Shown piece after piece: positions 48,653-59,227 of a DNA stretch of 64,000 bases. The translations under genes and the position numbers were made by a program. Under the pieces are notes generated by a model. The model made no database searches and was not told the DNA's origin. It saw only the letters and a list, made by a program, of their open reading frames with translations. The DNA is taken from NCBI GenBank assembly GCA_019916065.1, contig CM034240.1:33121149-33185148 (forward strand), read 5' to 3'. This stretch comes from Vitellaria paradoxa. Lineage: Eukaryota > Streptophyta > Magnoliopsida > Ericales > Sapotaceae. Numbering within the stretch: the stretch's first letter is position 1; every line of letters starts with the position of its first letter.

Positions 48653-50713
48653 TTGATTCCCGAATTCTTCTAGAGGCAAAGAAGGGTTTGAGGTATTAGG
48701 AAAAATGTCATCCAAATCAAGATTAATATCTTCCAATTCAAAAGCTGAGGTTTTTCTTTTAGGACGTTTCCAATGGCGATCACCTCCACTAGAGCTATGT
48801 TCGTCAGCAGGTGGTAAGCAGTTTTGACTCTTCTTAACTAATGATCCCTTATTCGAGATTCTTGCATCTCTCTTCGCCATGCCTTCAAGCACATCTCTAG
48901 CATCAACCTGCTTTTCTCTGAAGACTGGTGTATGTTCAGTAACTTCCCTCTTATTCTTCTTCAAAATTGCAACGGAAGGATTAAGTTTTGGAAGTTTTAT
49001 GACGAGACCAGAACTTTTCCTGCAATAATTACTTGAACGTTTTGCCCACCACCCAACATAGTTCTTCGTAGCAAGACTTTTGGAAGAAAATGCTGGAATC
49101 ATAAATTTGGCATTGGTGCCCAATTGAATACAAGATTGCCAAAGTTGAGCTATTTCTGCTACAGTCCCAGACCCAAGATCAATCTTCAACTTCCCAGGAA
49201 TGCTTTGACAAAAGTTAAATTGTCTGGCAAATCTTATGGGACTATAAGACTCCACAATAAGCTCATCTCCTCGACGTAAAGTCAAATAGCTACAACGAAT
49301 ACTAATAATGTAGTCATCCCACGGAGCTGGTTGATTTTCGGTATCAATTAAAGATATATCCTTCTCCTTACCCAAGAATAAAGATGAAGAGTTGGAAAGA
49401 TTAGCATTTTTAAGAAGGATTCGAGCCTCTGTATCATCGAAATGCTTGGCCATTTTCTCACTAGAAAATTTCACCATTCGAGCACCACTTTGCGGACGAG
49501 AAGATGCAAAATAGCAATCAAAATAATGACCAAGCCATCCATAAACATAATGGATTGGGAATGCCACATTACATTTGCTGGGAAATGGAGATGAAGAAAT
49601 TTCTCCTAAACCATGATAGATACTTGTAAGGACTGGCACTGCTAAAGAGAACTTCTCACCACGAGCCATCATACTTGCTACTTTGAAAACACTAGGACGA
49701 ATGTTGTCAATTTTAACAGTAGGAAAGACAAATCTACATAGCCAACAAGATAAAAGGGCAGCTAGATAAGTCTCTTCTCTGACGCTTGCCTTAATGGCTA
49801 AATCATCAAAGGCTCCTTCTTCTTCCGTGGGACGTTGAACTAGTTCATTTATGATGCCCGAAGGATTATAACGGGTCCTTGGCTTGTTAAACCTCTTTTT
49901 GTTTACTCTTTTGGGAGGTGCTGCATATCTTTCAGGACCTCTAAACCAAAATTTGACCCAATCATGAGTTTTAACTTCACCATCCGCACTCTCGTGATAA
50001 AGTTTATAATATGCTGAGAATAAATACTTGCAGCTCGGGGGAAGAAACAATGTCTTGTTCTTATCAAAGCCTAATAATTCTTTTTTGGATGGGATGACTT
50101 CATCATAAAATATACCTTGAACTGATAAGCCACCAATATTGCGCAAATCCCATAAGGAGATGGATAGCTCGCCCGTTGGAGTATGAAAAGTATTCGTTGA
50201 AGAACACCAAGATTCACAAAGCGATCGAATAAGATTGTCGCTACGGTCATAGGTGAATAAAGAAGCGTAAACAGCATCGTATATACCTGCTTTGGTCAAA
50301 ATTCTTTTATGACGACTGAGTACATCTTCTAACCATTCCCAATATTTGGGAATATAGGAGAATTCACCGAAGTCAAAAGGAGAAGTGTCCCAAGAAGTTT
50401 CGCCTTTGTCAATACGATCACCCAATAGCGTAAAACGATCAGCATCATAATCTTTAGAATGAAGAGAAGACTGCAAGAACAACGCTTCTGAAGAAATAGT
50501 GGTTGAATTACTATGATCAAACAAATCACTCCTCAAAGCAATACACCATCGCGTCAGGTGAGGCGAATCAACAGAAGGGGACCAATTGTGAGAAAAGTAG
50601 CCAATGATTGGATCGAACACTGGTAAGTCCAAGGCCGTCGTAGGATCACCGTCTTCTTTAACAATAGAGAGTATCTTCTGGTCATGACGTGAATAATCTT
50701 TGAAGGTAACCAT
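48653..50713 (-). CDS. Antisense mobile-domain gene, coding exon 1 (PMD)
   Basis: 687 codons from an ATG at 50713-50711. Residues about 120-480 match the plant mobile domain (aminotransferase-like PMD, as in MAIN/MAIL proteins and Tat-type transposons): YWEWLEDVLSRHK, GIYDAVYASL, LCESWCSSTNTFHTPTGE, LSISLWDLRNIGGLSVQG. A basic KRPKRK at about 649-654 is a probable nuclear localisation signal. The frame is fully open, unlike gag-pol of the same element. With exon 2 it makes a 970-residue protein. PMD proteins of the host act in silencing and genome maintenance; a role for the transposon copy is not established. It could also be a captured host gene. Confidence 0.9.
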
Positions 50714-50810
50714 GATCTGAAAAGAAACAAAGGTCTGACGCTAAGGCTTTCAATTGATGAAAACTGCCTTTGACAATGAATCCTAATGTAAAAATGAATT
50801 GTACCATCTT

Positions 50811-51534
50811 CGAAAGGTTCCCAGAAAAGATTGGAGGGGTCACATCGGTCCCACTTAAAATCCAATCTCCTAGACAGAACTTAAGCAAGTTCCCAGGAAA
50901 GATTGGAGGGGTCACATCGGTCCCACTTAAAATCCAACCTCCTAGACAGAACTTAAACAAGTTCCCAGGAAAGATTGGAGGGGTCACATCGGTCCCACTT
51001 AAAATCCAATCTCCTAGACAGAACTTAAGCAAGTTCCCAGGAAAGATTGGAGGGGTCACATCGTCCCACTTAAAATCCAATCTCCTTGACAGAACTTAAA
51101 TAAGTTCCCAGGAAAGATTGGAGGGGTCACACTGGTCCCACTTAAAATCCAATCTCCTAGACAGAACTTAAGCAAGTTCCCAGGAAAGATTGGAGGGGTC
51201 ACATCGGTCCCACTTAAAATCCAATCTCCTAGACAGAACTTAAGCAAGTTCCCAGGAAAGATTGGAGGGGTCACATCGGTCCCACTTAAAATCCAATCTC
51301 CTTGACAGAACTTAAATAAGTTCCCAGGAAAGATTGGAGGGGTCACACTGGTCCCACTTAAAATCCAATCTCCTAGACAGAACTTAAGCAAGTTCCCAGG
51401 AAAGATTGGAGGGGTCACATCGGTCCCACTTAAAATCCAATCTCCTAGACAGAACTTAAGCAAGTTCTCAGGAAAGATTGGAGGAGTCACATCGGTCCCA
51501 CTTAAAATCCAACCTCCTAGACAGAACCTTCTTG
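50811..51534 (-). repeat. 72-bp minisatellite, about ten copies
   Basis: Unit: CAAGTTCCCAGGAAAGATTG, then GAGGGGTCACATCGGTCCCA, then CTTAAAATCCAATCTCC, then TAGACAGAACTTAAG. Copies 4-6 and 7-9 share the same series of variants (CTTGACAG...AAA, then TAAG...CACTGG, then standard), a 216-bp higher-order unit. One copy (near 51062) has lost a G. Because 72 is a multiple of three, frames stay open on both strands (24-residue repeats such as GDWILSGTDVTPPIFPGN), which is a by-product and not evidence of a protein. Confidence 0.95.
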
Positions 51535-51539
51535 AACAT

Positions 51540-51640
51540 GTATGCATCCGTACTACAACATTGCATTCTTGAAAAACAAAGAATCTCCTGGTCATACAGT
51601 GAACAATCGTTGAAAGCAACCATTATTTGAATAAAAGCAA
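51540..51640 (-). pseudogene. Second copy of the antisense gene's 5' end
   Basis: A minus-strand ATG at 51621-51619 starts MVAFNDCSLYDQEILCFS, clearly related to MVTFKDYSRHDQKILSIV at the true start 50713. Flanking bases are also similar for about 80 bp (CTGGTCATAC, TTGAAAGCAACCAT). The splice acceptor AG is lost here (TTCAAATA in place of TTTCAGATC) and the frame ends after a few dozen codons. The 72-bp array lies between the two copies. Confidence 0.8.
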
Positions 51641-51726
51641 TCTCAATACCGTACGAATCTGATAAAGAAATCCTAAAGGCCTTCAATGCAGTCCCCAAGT
51701 CAGCTCTAAAAGTTCTGGTGGCACGA

Positions 51727-52445
51727 ACGACAGCTACCACGAACGTCTTTCAGCCCCGAGTTCTTGCCGAAGCCGAACTCAAAGGCTCTGGCTGATGTAG
51801 ATGCGAACGGTCGTTACCGCGAACGTCTTTCAGCCCCGAGTTCTTGCCGAAGCTGAACTCAAAGGCTCTGGCTGATGTAGACGCGAACGGTTGATGGCAC
51901 GGACGTCTTTCAGCCCCGAATTCTTGCCGAAGCCGAACTCAAAGGCTCTGGCTGATGTAGACGCGAACGGTTGATGGCACGGACGTCTTTCAGCCCCGAG
52001 TTCTTGCCGAAGCCGAACGCGAACGGTTGATGGCACGGACGTCTTTCAGCCCCGAGTTCTTGCCGAAGCCGAACTCAAAGGCTCTGGCTGATGTAGACGT
52101 GAACAGTTGATGGCACGGACGTCTTTCAGCCCCGAATTCTTACCGAAGCCGAACTCAAAGGCTCTGGCTGATGTAGACGCGAACGGTTGATGGCACGGAC
52201 GTTTTTCAGCCCCGAGTTCTTGCCGAAGCCGAACTCAAAGGCTCTGGCTGATGTAGACGCGAACAGTTGATGGCACGGACGTCTTTCAGCCCCGAGTTCT
52301 TGCCAAAGCCGAACTCAAAGGCTCTGGCTGATGTAGACCCGAACGGCTGCCCTCACGAATGTCTTTCAGCCTCAAATTCTTGCCGAATCTGAATTCAAAG
52401 GCTCTGGTTGATGTAGACACAAACCGATGTTGGCACGAAAAACTT
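51727..52445 (-). repeat. 80-bp minisatellite, about nine copies
   Basis: Unit: CGAACGGTTGATGGCACGGA, CGTCTTTCAGCCCCGAGTTC, TTGCCGAAGCCGAACTC, AAAGGCTCTGGCTGATGTAGACG. One copy (about 51967-52016) is cut to roughly 50 bp. Each unit has the inverted repeat GAGTTC...GAACTC. In the last copy it reads AAATTC...GAATTC, changed on both arms. It is GC-rich compared with the surroundings. Confidence 0.93.
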
Positions 52446-52454
52446 TAGCCCAAT

Positions 52455-52680
52455 GTTGGAGATGCTACAATGAAAAAAAAAAAAAGAGTTAAAAAAAAGA
52501 AAAAAAAATGGAGTTAGCAAAAAAAAATGTAGATTGGAATTAAAAAAAAAAAAAAGAGAAAAGAAAAAATATGGAGTTAGAAAAAAAAAGTGTAGGTTGG
52601 GATTCAAAAAAAAAAAAAAAGGTGCCGAAAAAAAAAATTTCAAACATTCTATTCGTTAAAAAAAAAAAAAAAAAAAAGCC
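52455..52680. repeat. Poly(A)-rich degenerate repeat
   Basis: Runs of 8-19 A alternate with GGAGTTAG and GTAGGTTGGGATT-like words at about 60-bp spacing. Low complexity; ORFs on the reverse strand are artefacts. Confidence 0.85.
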
Positions 52681-52876
52681 ATCTATCACTGGTTTGGAGT
52701 TACGTACAATGACATTCAAATCATAAAGACAGCAATTGAAGATTGATGCTGTGAAGTTGAAAGGAAGATTACCTCACTACTTCGTCATGCACGAGAAAAA
52801 AAAAAGAATATAATGCTAATTTGCTCCACTTTACCAAGAGTTATTTTGAATTGAAGAAAAGATTAGATGGAGACGT

Positions 52877-52885
52877 CTTTATATA
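52877..52885 (-). promoter_or_regulatory. TATA box for the antisense gene
   Basis: The minus strand reads CCTATATAAAG followed by ACGTCTCC, a consensus TATA box. It is oriented toward the mobile-domain gene, with a likely start near 52850. No sense-strand gene needs it. Confidence 0.6.
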
Positions 52886-53364
52886 GGCAAAATTGAATCC
52901 TACTTCCATTGTGATTTGGATTCAAAATCGTGATCAAATTCTAAAAGGAAAGAACCTCAATTGTCCAAGTCGAGGTAAATTTCAAGTCCAAGTCATACTA
53001 GAATTAAAACTAATTCTAGTCTTTCAAGTCTCCTACAGCACACAAGCCCTTGGAAGTACTCGGAATCCTTATAAATTTTGAAATTCTAATGATATGTGGG
53101 ATGTACTTGGATTGCTCAAATCAATTAAGAATGTGGACCCCACTCAAAATTCTCATTTCATTCATCCAAACTATACCCGAAGGATTTCTTTGAAACACAA
53201 AACAAAGCAACGTGAAGAGTTTCCCAAGCTAAATCAAAGACTTGCGTGACCAAGTCTTGCCGTGGAATTGAAGTTCAAAAAAAAAAAAAAAAAAATTGGG
53301 CATCAATTCTATTTCAATTAGAAGATCCGAAATTACTTAGGATGGGAAATTTTATTAAAAAAAA

Positions 53365-53570
53365 ATTTATTTCGATTCCAACACAAATTTGGAATTCGGA
53401 ATAAAGACAAAATCTTAATTCCAACTCAAATTTTGAAATTCAAAATAAAATCAAATTCATTATTTTGATTCCAACCCAAATTTGGAATTCAAAATAAAAA
53501 ACAAATTTAAATTCTAACTCAAATTCGGAATTCAAAATAAATTCAAGTTCATTATTTTACTTTCTATTAC
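53365..53570 (+). repeat. Degenerate AATTC-rich tandem repeat
   Basis: About four imperfect copies, 55-60 bp apart, of ATTCCAACNCAAATTTGGAA followed by TTCAAAATAAA. Confidence 0.8.
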
Positions 53571-53721
53571 AGAAATTAAAATATTTGAAGTGTGACTTGC
53601 ATCAAATTTCAGAAACTTTGTCATTGTACAAGAACTCAAAATGTTCTAGTCAGTGGCATCAAATCTTCAAATTCGAGACCCGCTCACTGTTCAAAACTAT
53701 CGCAACGTGTATGTGATCAAG

Positions 53722-53736
53722 TCTCGAGGGGGCATT
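53722..53736 (+). promoter_or_regulatory. Polypurine tract of the Tat element
   Basis: TCTCGAGGGGGCATT directly precedes the 3' LTR; the AGGGGG purine run primes plus-strand synthesis in this class. Confidence 0.85.
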
Positions 53737-54432
53737 TGTAGACACACAAATTTTGGCTAATCAAATATTGCCAAGTGTCAAATAAAGCCCAATTAAATTA
53801 ACAAATCAAATCTTGTCACGTGTCTTGTGGAGGATTTCAACAAAGCTACACAAGTGGACGAATCACATGCCGCCACATGTGACAAGCTCTAAAGATAATT
53901 ATCATTTCTTTATTTTTATCTCTTAAATAAATAAATAAGAGATAATTATTTAAGAATTATAATGATATCTAAATTACTTGATTTTATCTCTTATTCAATA
54001 AATAAAATAATGAGATAATTATTTAAGTGGTTTGATGTTATCTGAAGTCTTGGATATTATCTATTATTTAATAAATTAAATAGTGAGATAATTATCCTGG
54101 GGAGGTTGAATTCAACTATGACTCTCTCCCACACATCTATAAATAGGGATCACTCCCAAGCATAAAGGAGACCCTTTTACATACAAGGAGACTCTGCTGG
54201 ATCAAGCTGCCAAAGCCCCACAGACTCTCAAGCAACAAGAAGATACAAGTGTTGATTCGAGATCAAGCTTCAAAGCCTCGTATCGACTTTTCGAAGAAGA
54301 AGAATCAGAGGATTTTTATTTCTTTGATTAGAAATTATCAGAGATTGTATTCCACTTTCTACAAATCAATAAAATTTCAATTTGTTACTGCAATTTCTGT
54401 GTTTATTTCCAAACACGAAATTTGTGTGTACA
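53737..54432 (+). repeat. 3' LTR of the Tat element
   Basis: 696 bp, TGTAGACACAC...GTGTGTACA, followed by ATCAT. Differences from the 5' LTR are near its start (four), and single sites in the middle and end. Confidence 0.97.
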
Positions 54433-54544
54433 ATCATATTTTGCTTTTGCCTTTTTCTCCCGCGTGTCGGTTGCTTTACCAGAATTGATTTTGGTTCTAT
54501 CCATTGATTTTCTTTAAAAAATCTCGAGAGATGGATTTTTAAAG

Positions 54545-54668
54545 GCTCAGTTTGATTTATTGTAAATTTTTAAATATTTTTGAAAACTTGTTAAAAATTT
54601 TAAAAATTATTCATTTTCTATATAAATTATAAATTTATAATTTATTTTATTTTATCTCACTTTTTAGA
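54545..54668 (+). mobile_element. MITE family A copy
   Basis: CAGTTTGATTTATTG start, TTTTATCTCACTTTTTAGAAG end, directly abutting the family B copy. Confidence 0.45.
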
Positions 54669-54838
54669 AGTGTTTAGTTGGTCAAAATTTACCAAAATTT
54701 ATTAATTTAGTTAACTTTTTACTTTCTTTTAATTAAATTTTACTATATATTACTTTCATATCAAATATTTATACTTTTATTACATTTTTTGACTAAATTT
54801 TTATAAACTAAACATTTCTTTTACCACTTCAAACACAC
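54668..54838 (-). mobile_element. MITE family B copy
   Basis: GTGTTTAGTTGGTC start; core TATATTACTTTCATATCAAA; ends near TTCAAACACACC. Confidence 0.5.
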
Positions 54839-54884
54839 CAAAAAATGAGGAAAACGAAATCAAATAAAGCCAACATTAATTTGA

Positions 54885-54903
54885 TATATATATATATATA
54901 GAA

Positions 54904-54938
<35 letters not shown>

Positions 54939-54940
54939 AA
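54885..54940. repeat. (TA)n(GA)n microsatellite
   Basis: A TATATA run followed by GAGAGA runs. Confidence 0.95.
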
Positions 54941-55401
54941 AGCCTAAAAGATTTATGAGAGAGACATCAATTTTCTCTCTTCAATTTTTTATTTTTAATT
55001 TTTTTCTTTTTTCATTTGAATGAATTACAACCGTTGCTTTGCTTCCGGTTGCTGTTTCTTATCTTCTTCTCTTCTTTTTATCCGAAATTCTTTCTCCGTT
55101 ATGCAATGTGTTGGCGGATTGTTTGAAACAAAATCCGAAACTTAAAGAGCAGACTTCTAAAAATATTGAAGACATATTTGTTTTATAATATTAGAAGCGT
55201 AATTATTACAAGATAAAACTTATTAAGCACAATCTCGATCGTGACTGTTTAATTTAAGTCATTGATTGAATCACTTAAAATGAATGTCCAAATTACACAA
55301 TTAACTGTTTACCTTTGCTTACATACCTTCCCTAATTATGAATTTAGGAGATGAAAAAGAATACAAAATATCTCCAAATAGATAAGAATAGTAAGATTAT
55401 A

Positions 55402-55543
55402 AGGTCATGTTTGGATAGCAAAAAAAGTATCCAAAAAAAGGTATAAAAAGTTAATGTAGAAGTGATATACAGTAGAATTTGATCGGAAGAAATTGAAAAA
55501 AGTTAATAATTCTTTGTATTTTTTTGTAATCCAAACAACCCTT
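55402..55543 (+). mobile_element. MITE family B copy
   Basis: CATGTTTGGATAGC start, TAATCCAAACAACCC end. Core GTAGAAGTGATATACAGTAG. Confidence 0.6.
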
Positions 55544-55576
55544 AAGTTTTCTATTTTTATCTCTAAGCTAAGTTAA

Positions 55577-55728
55577 GGTAGTGTTTGGTTTATAAAAAAT
55601 GGAATCAAAAAATAAATAAATAAAAATTGACGTAAAAGTGAAACATAACAAAATTTATTTGAAAAATTCTTGAAAAAATAATAAAAATTAAATTTTTTTT
55701 TATATTTTCTCAACATCCAAACACCCTC
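55577..55728 (+). mobile_element. MITE family B copy
   Basis: GTAGTGTTTGGTTT start, CATCCAAACACCC end. Core GACGTAAAAGTGAAACATAA. Only about 35 bp from the previous copy. Confidence 0.6.
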
Positions 55729-55861
55729 TACTTTAATACCAAAGGTGCATGTCACCAACTTGCCTCGAATGGTAACCATGCGATCAGAGCACTTCAATAC
55801 AAGGCCGCGTAGCCATTATCCTTTTCTTACTTGTGAAGCTAACCAATTGATGGATATTAAG

Positions 55862-56019
55862 AGTAAATTTAGAATAACAAAAAATGAGATAAAACGTAAT
55901 AAAATGAAATAAATTGTGAATTTGTAATTCGTGCAGTGAAATAAAAAATAATAGTTTTTAGAACTTTTCAGTATTTTTTATCATTTTTAAAATTTTTTAT
56001 CATCCCAAACAAAGCCTAA
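55862..56019 (-). mobile_element. MITE family A copy
   Basis: Ends with ATCATCCCAAACAAAGCC. Core TTTGTAATTCGTGCAGTG. Confidence 0.6.
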
Positions 56020-56504
56020 ATATGACATTTTGGTTTATTAGAACTTTTATTCCATATATATATATAGATTTTTTTCCCTCAATCTGTTTACTTAGAAGTG
56101 AACATTTTAGACTTAAATGTCATTCTATTTTTTTTTATTTTTTAGAATTTAATAAATATTGTGAACTCGTTTAATTATTTGGTTTAGACTTGAAGTTAAA
56201 GGCGAGACCTCAAAAATAAGAAAAATATATTTTTATATATTATTTTACTTATACTTTTTATAAAAATAAATTTTTATATTAAAATTTATAAAAATATTTA
56301 TTTTAATATTAAACTATTACCTTTTATAATTTTTAGCTTAAAATACAGTTAAAATTTTATTTAAATAATAAATAACTTTATAAAGGCGGACTTGGGATTA
56401 AACTAGGCTCAGTTGTTTTGGATCTAGGATAATCCAGCGGACAATAGACGAGTTTTAATTTTGCCAATAACTAGTGATAGTCAACTGAGAGAGGTATTAC
56501 GAGG

Positions 56505-56915
56505 TAGGAGTGGAAAGGAGCCGAGCTGAGCCGAGTCGAGTTTTAACATACTCAAGCTCGATTCAAGTTTGAGCTTGAACTTGATTCGAGTTTTTATATA
56601 AGCTCGAATTCGGCTCGATAAAGAATGATTTAGGTTCAATTAGGCTCGTGAGTAGTTCGATTAAACCAAAACGACGTCGTTTTGATTTAAAATATAATAT
56701 ATTTTAAAAATATAATAAAAATATTATTAAAAATATATATATTATTCTAACTGATCTTGCTCACGAGTTTTCGAGCTAAACTTTTCTAGGCTCGAGCTCA
56801 AACTCGAATTTAAAACAAGCCAAAAATCAAGCTCGGTTCAGCTCGTTTAACTCACGAATCGAGCTCGAGCCGAGCTCAAATAGCTCGCGAACGGCTTGAT
56901 TCGTTTCTACTCTTA
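56505..56915. mobile_element. hAT-type MITE, 411 bp
   Basis: Inverted ends are TAGGAGTGGAAAGGAGCC and, on the reverse strand, TAAGAGTAGAAACGAATC. Subterminal regions are packed with CGAGCTCGAGCC and GGCTCG words. Flanks TTACGAGG (56497-56504) and TCACGAGA (56916-56923) form an 8-bp duplication with two transitions. No coding sequence. Confidence 0.75.
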
Positions 56916-56997
56916 TCACGAGAGTACACAAATGAGTCAAGCGGAATTATCAGAATGATTTCGATTTCTTATAGAGCCAAATTATTTTAATAGTAAG

Positions 56998-57142
56998 GAT
57001 ATGTTTAGCATATTGAAAAACGTTAAAAAATTTTAAAAATTTTTAAAATTTTTAAAAGTTATTTACTTTTTATTTCACTGTACGAATTACGAATTCACAA
57101 ATTACCTCAATTTGTCTTATTTTTTATCACTCCAAATGTCTT
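56998..57142 (+). mobile_element. MITE family A copy
   Basis: Core TTTCACTGTACGAATTACG, then AATTCACAAATTACC, ending TCACTCCAAATGTC. Confidence 0.6.
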
Positions 57143-58166
57143 TTAAATATGATATCAAATGGAATTGTCTCAAATAATTTCGGTTTTATTTTGATTACAA
57201 CCACTACATGTCAAATTATTTCGATTTCTTGTAGAACCAAATTTTCTCTGACGCAATCGGAAATAAAACATTCTAATTTTCAAGCGAAAATTAGAGAAAA
57301 CAAATCTCTTAACAAAGTCAGAACATCAACAGTAATGGAAAAAAACTGCTGAAAAATGACTAAAACAAAAGTTTTTAAGCCTGAAAAATGGGTTCAACGG
57401 GGTAAACCCAATTGTTACCTTGTGAGCCGCTGCGAGAATTTTTTAAAAAAATGCGATGAGTTACATAACTCCTTACGAATTAAAAGTTATGATAAAAATA
57501 CTTTTTACCGATAAAATTCTAACCTCATTAATTTTTACGATTCTTCTTGAATTCTTAACGCTCCAGATGAACTAAAATCTTATTTGTAATTGCATCCACA
57601 TCGATGTCAATAGTAAATGAGTTATCAAATAGAACTGTACGAAATAATTTCAATTCGATTTTGATTATAACCGTTACATGTCAAATTACTCAAATCTTTA
57701 AAAACAAAGTATACGTTAATCGAAAAAACATACAAATAAAATAAAAAAAAAATCTAACGTATAATATTATATTTATAAATTCACATATATTTCTTTAATA
57801 TATAATAAAATATTAATTCGATTATTTTAAATCTAAAGATGTAATAATTGAAATTGAATCAAAATATTTTTTGGATCCTGAAAGCTAAGGAGAGTACCAT
57901 GGGAGACAATGGATATTATTGATACATACAGGAAAACTGCAAAAGATATAGCAGAGAAATATTTGTTGCAGAGGAATAAAACACCAGAGCACATAGAATT
58001 CACAGAGAGAGAGAGAGAGATCAAATAGTGGTGGGGTACTGCTGTCTTAACAGATAATTTTTATTAGAAAATTTGCTAGAAAATAATAATTCCTTACAAA
58101 AAATTATTCTACAAAATATATTAACACGTCATTTTTCAGGGTACTTTTTGACCCCTCGCAATTAAG

Positions 58167-58300
58167 AGTTCGTTTTGAATGATAAAAATTAAGATAGAAT
58201 AAAATAAGTTGTAAGTTTATAATTTATACAGTGAAATAAAAAGTGAGTAATTTTTTGAAATTTTTAAAAATTTTCACAGGTTTATAACAAACTAAACATA
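58167..58300 (-). mobile_element. MITE family A copy
   Basis: AGTTCGTTTTGAATG start. Core GTTTATAATTTATACAGTG, ending ACAAACTAAAC. Confidence 0.5.
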
Positions 58301-58999
58301 TAATCGTACAAAGCAATAGCCTTTCAAGTCTTTAATTTTGGGAATCCCAAAATCTTATATAATATTAATTTACAAAATAATCTTTTTTTTTTTTGTCTTT
58401 TATAAGAAATTTTCTTGGTCAATTTTTATTTTTTTAATTTAAAGTAATAAGACCATGCTCAAATAGAAAAACAGGAATATTATAAAAAAAGGCTCCATTT
58501 AAAAAGAAAGAGTTTAAAATTATTTAATTTATAAATTTTAAAATAAAGTTCAATTCAAACCTAGAAAATGCCTAAAATTCTATTATAATTACATACCTTA
58601 ATTAAAACATTTTATATAGAAGTTATAGTAAATATATTTATTAGGTAACTCAAAAGTCTAAATTCTATTCCACTCTAACGTGAAAAAAATAAAAAAGTAA
58701 TAAATTTTTTTTTATCTCTCTAAAGTCTTATATGTCTACATCATTTCTCTTACCTTATCTATGTTCTCTCTTATATATATATATATATTATATTTTCTTT
58801 GTTGTAAAACAAAATTTCAAATTGAATTTTAATAAAAATTAGTCAAGATTATCATTTAAGTGGTTTGTTGACATAAAAATTTCTCACCAATGTATATAAA
58901 TTTATATATTTTTTTACAAAAAATATAAATTTAATTACATGTGATTCATGTGATTTATGGGAGGCTTCAATGGGGAGAAATGTGAGTAGCTCATAAAAT

Positions 59000-59195
59000 T
59001 CAACAAAATTCCTATGAACCAAAGCAACTAAATTTATAGTTGTAAAAATTAATATAAATTTTATAAAAATTATGGTTATGTAATTTATGCAATGAGTTAA
59101 AAAATTTATATTTTATAAAAATTTTTGAAAATTTAAATTTTATAAAAATTTTTAAAAATTTTGTGATATTTTGTAAAACTTCAAACTAATCCTAA
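59000..59195 (-). mobile_element. MITE family A relative, worn
   Basis: It has GTAATTTATGCAATGAG and a CTTCAAACTAATCC end. More diverged than the others. Confidence 0.35.
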
Positions 59196-59227
59196 AGACC
59201 GAGTTCAAGTGGTGCGTGTTTGTATAA

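Larger units (their letters stand above)
50714..52772 (-). other. Probable leader intron of the antisense gene
   Basis: The minus strand reads TTTGTTTCTTTTCAG (AG at 50718-50717) then ATC and the ATG, a textbook 3' splice site. A candidate donor, GTGAG then GTAATC, lies at 52772, about 100 bp below the TATA box. If used, the leader intron is about 2.06 kb and removes both minisatellites. The acceptor is clear; the donor choice is inference. Confidence 0.5.
39150..54432 (+). mobile_element. Ty3/gypsy LTR retrotransposon, Tat type, with antisense gene
   Basis: 15,283 bp flanked by ATCAT (39145-39149 and 54433-54437). The LTRs are 696 bp each with 9 differences, all transitions (about 1.3 percent). 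The order primer site, gag, protease, RT, RNase H, a second RNase H and integrase is Ty3/gypsy, and the extra RNase H plus the long region after integrase identify the Tat group. The 6.5 kb after integrase holds hairpin repeats, an antisense plant-mobile-domain gene, two minisatellites and A-rich tracts before the polypurine tract (53722-53736). The sense reading frame has several shifts and two stops, so this copy looks unable to make its own enzymes despite its youth. Confidence 0.95.

Noticed and set aside
50811..52445. CRISPR-like array
   Set aside because: Units of 72 and 80 bp are repeats throughout with no unique spacers; they are minisatellites in a plant retroelement.
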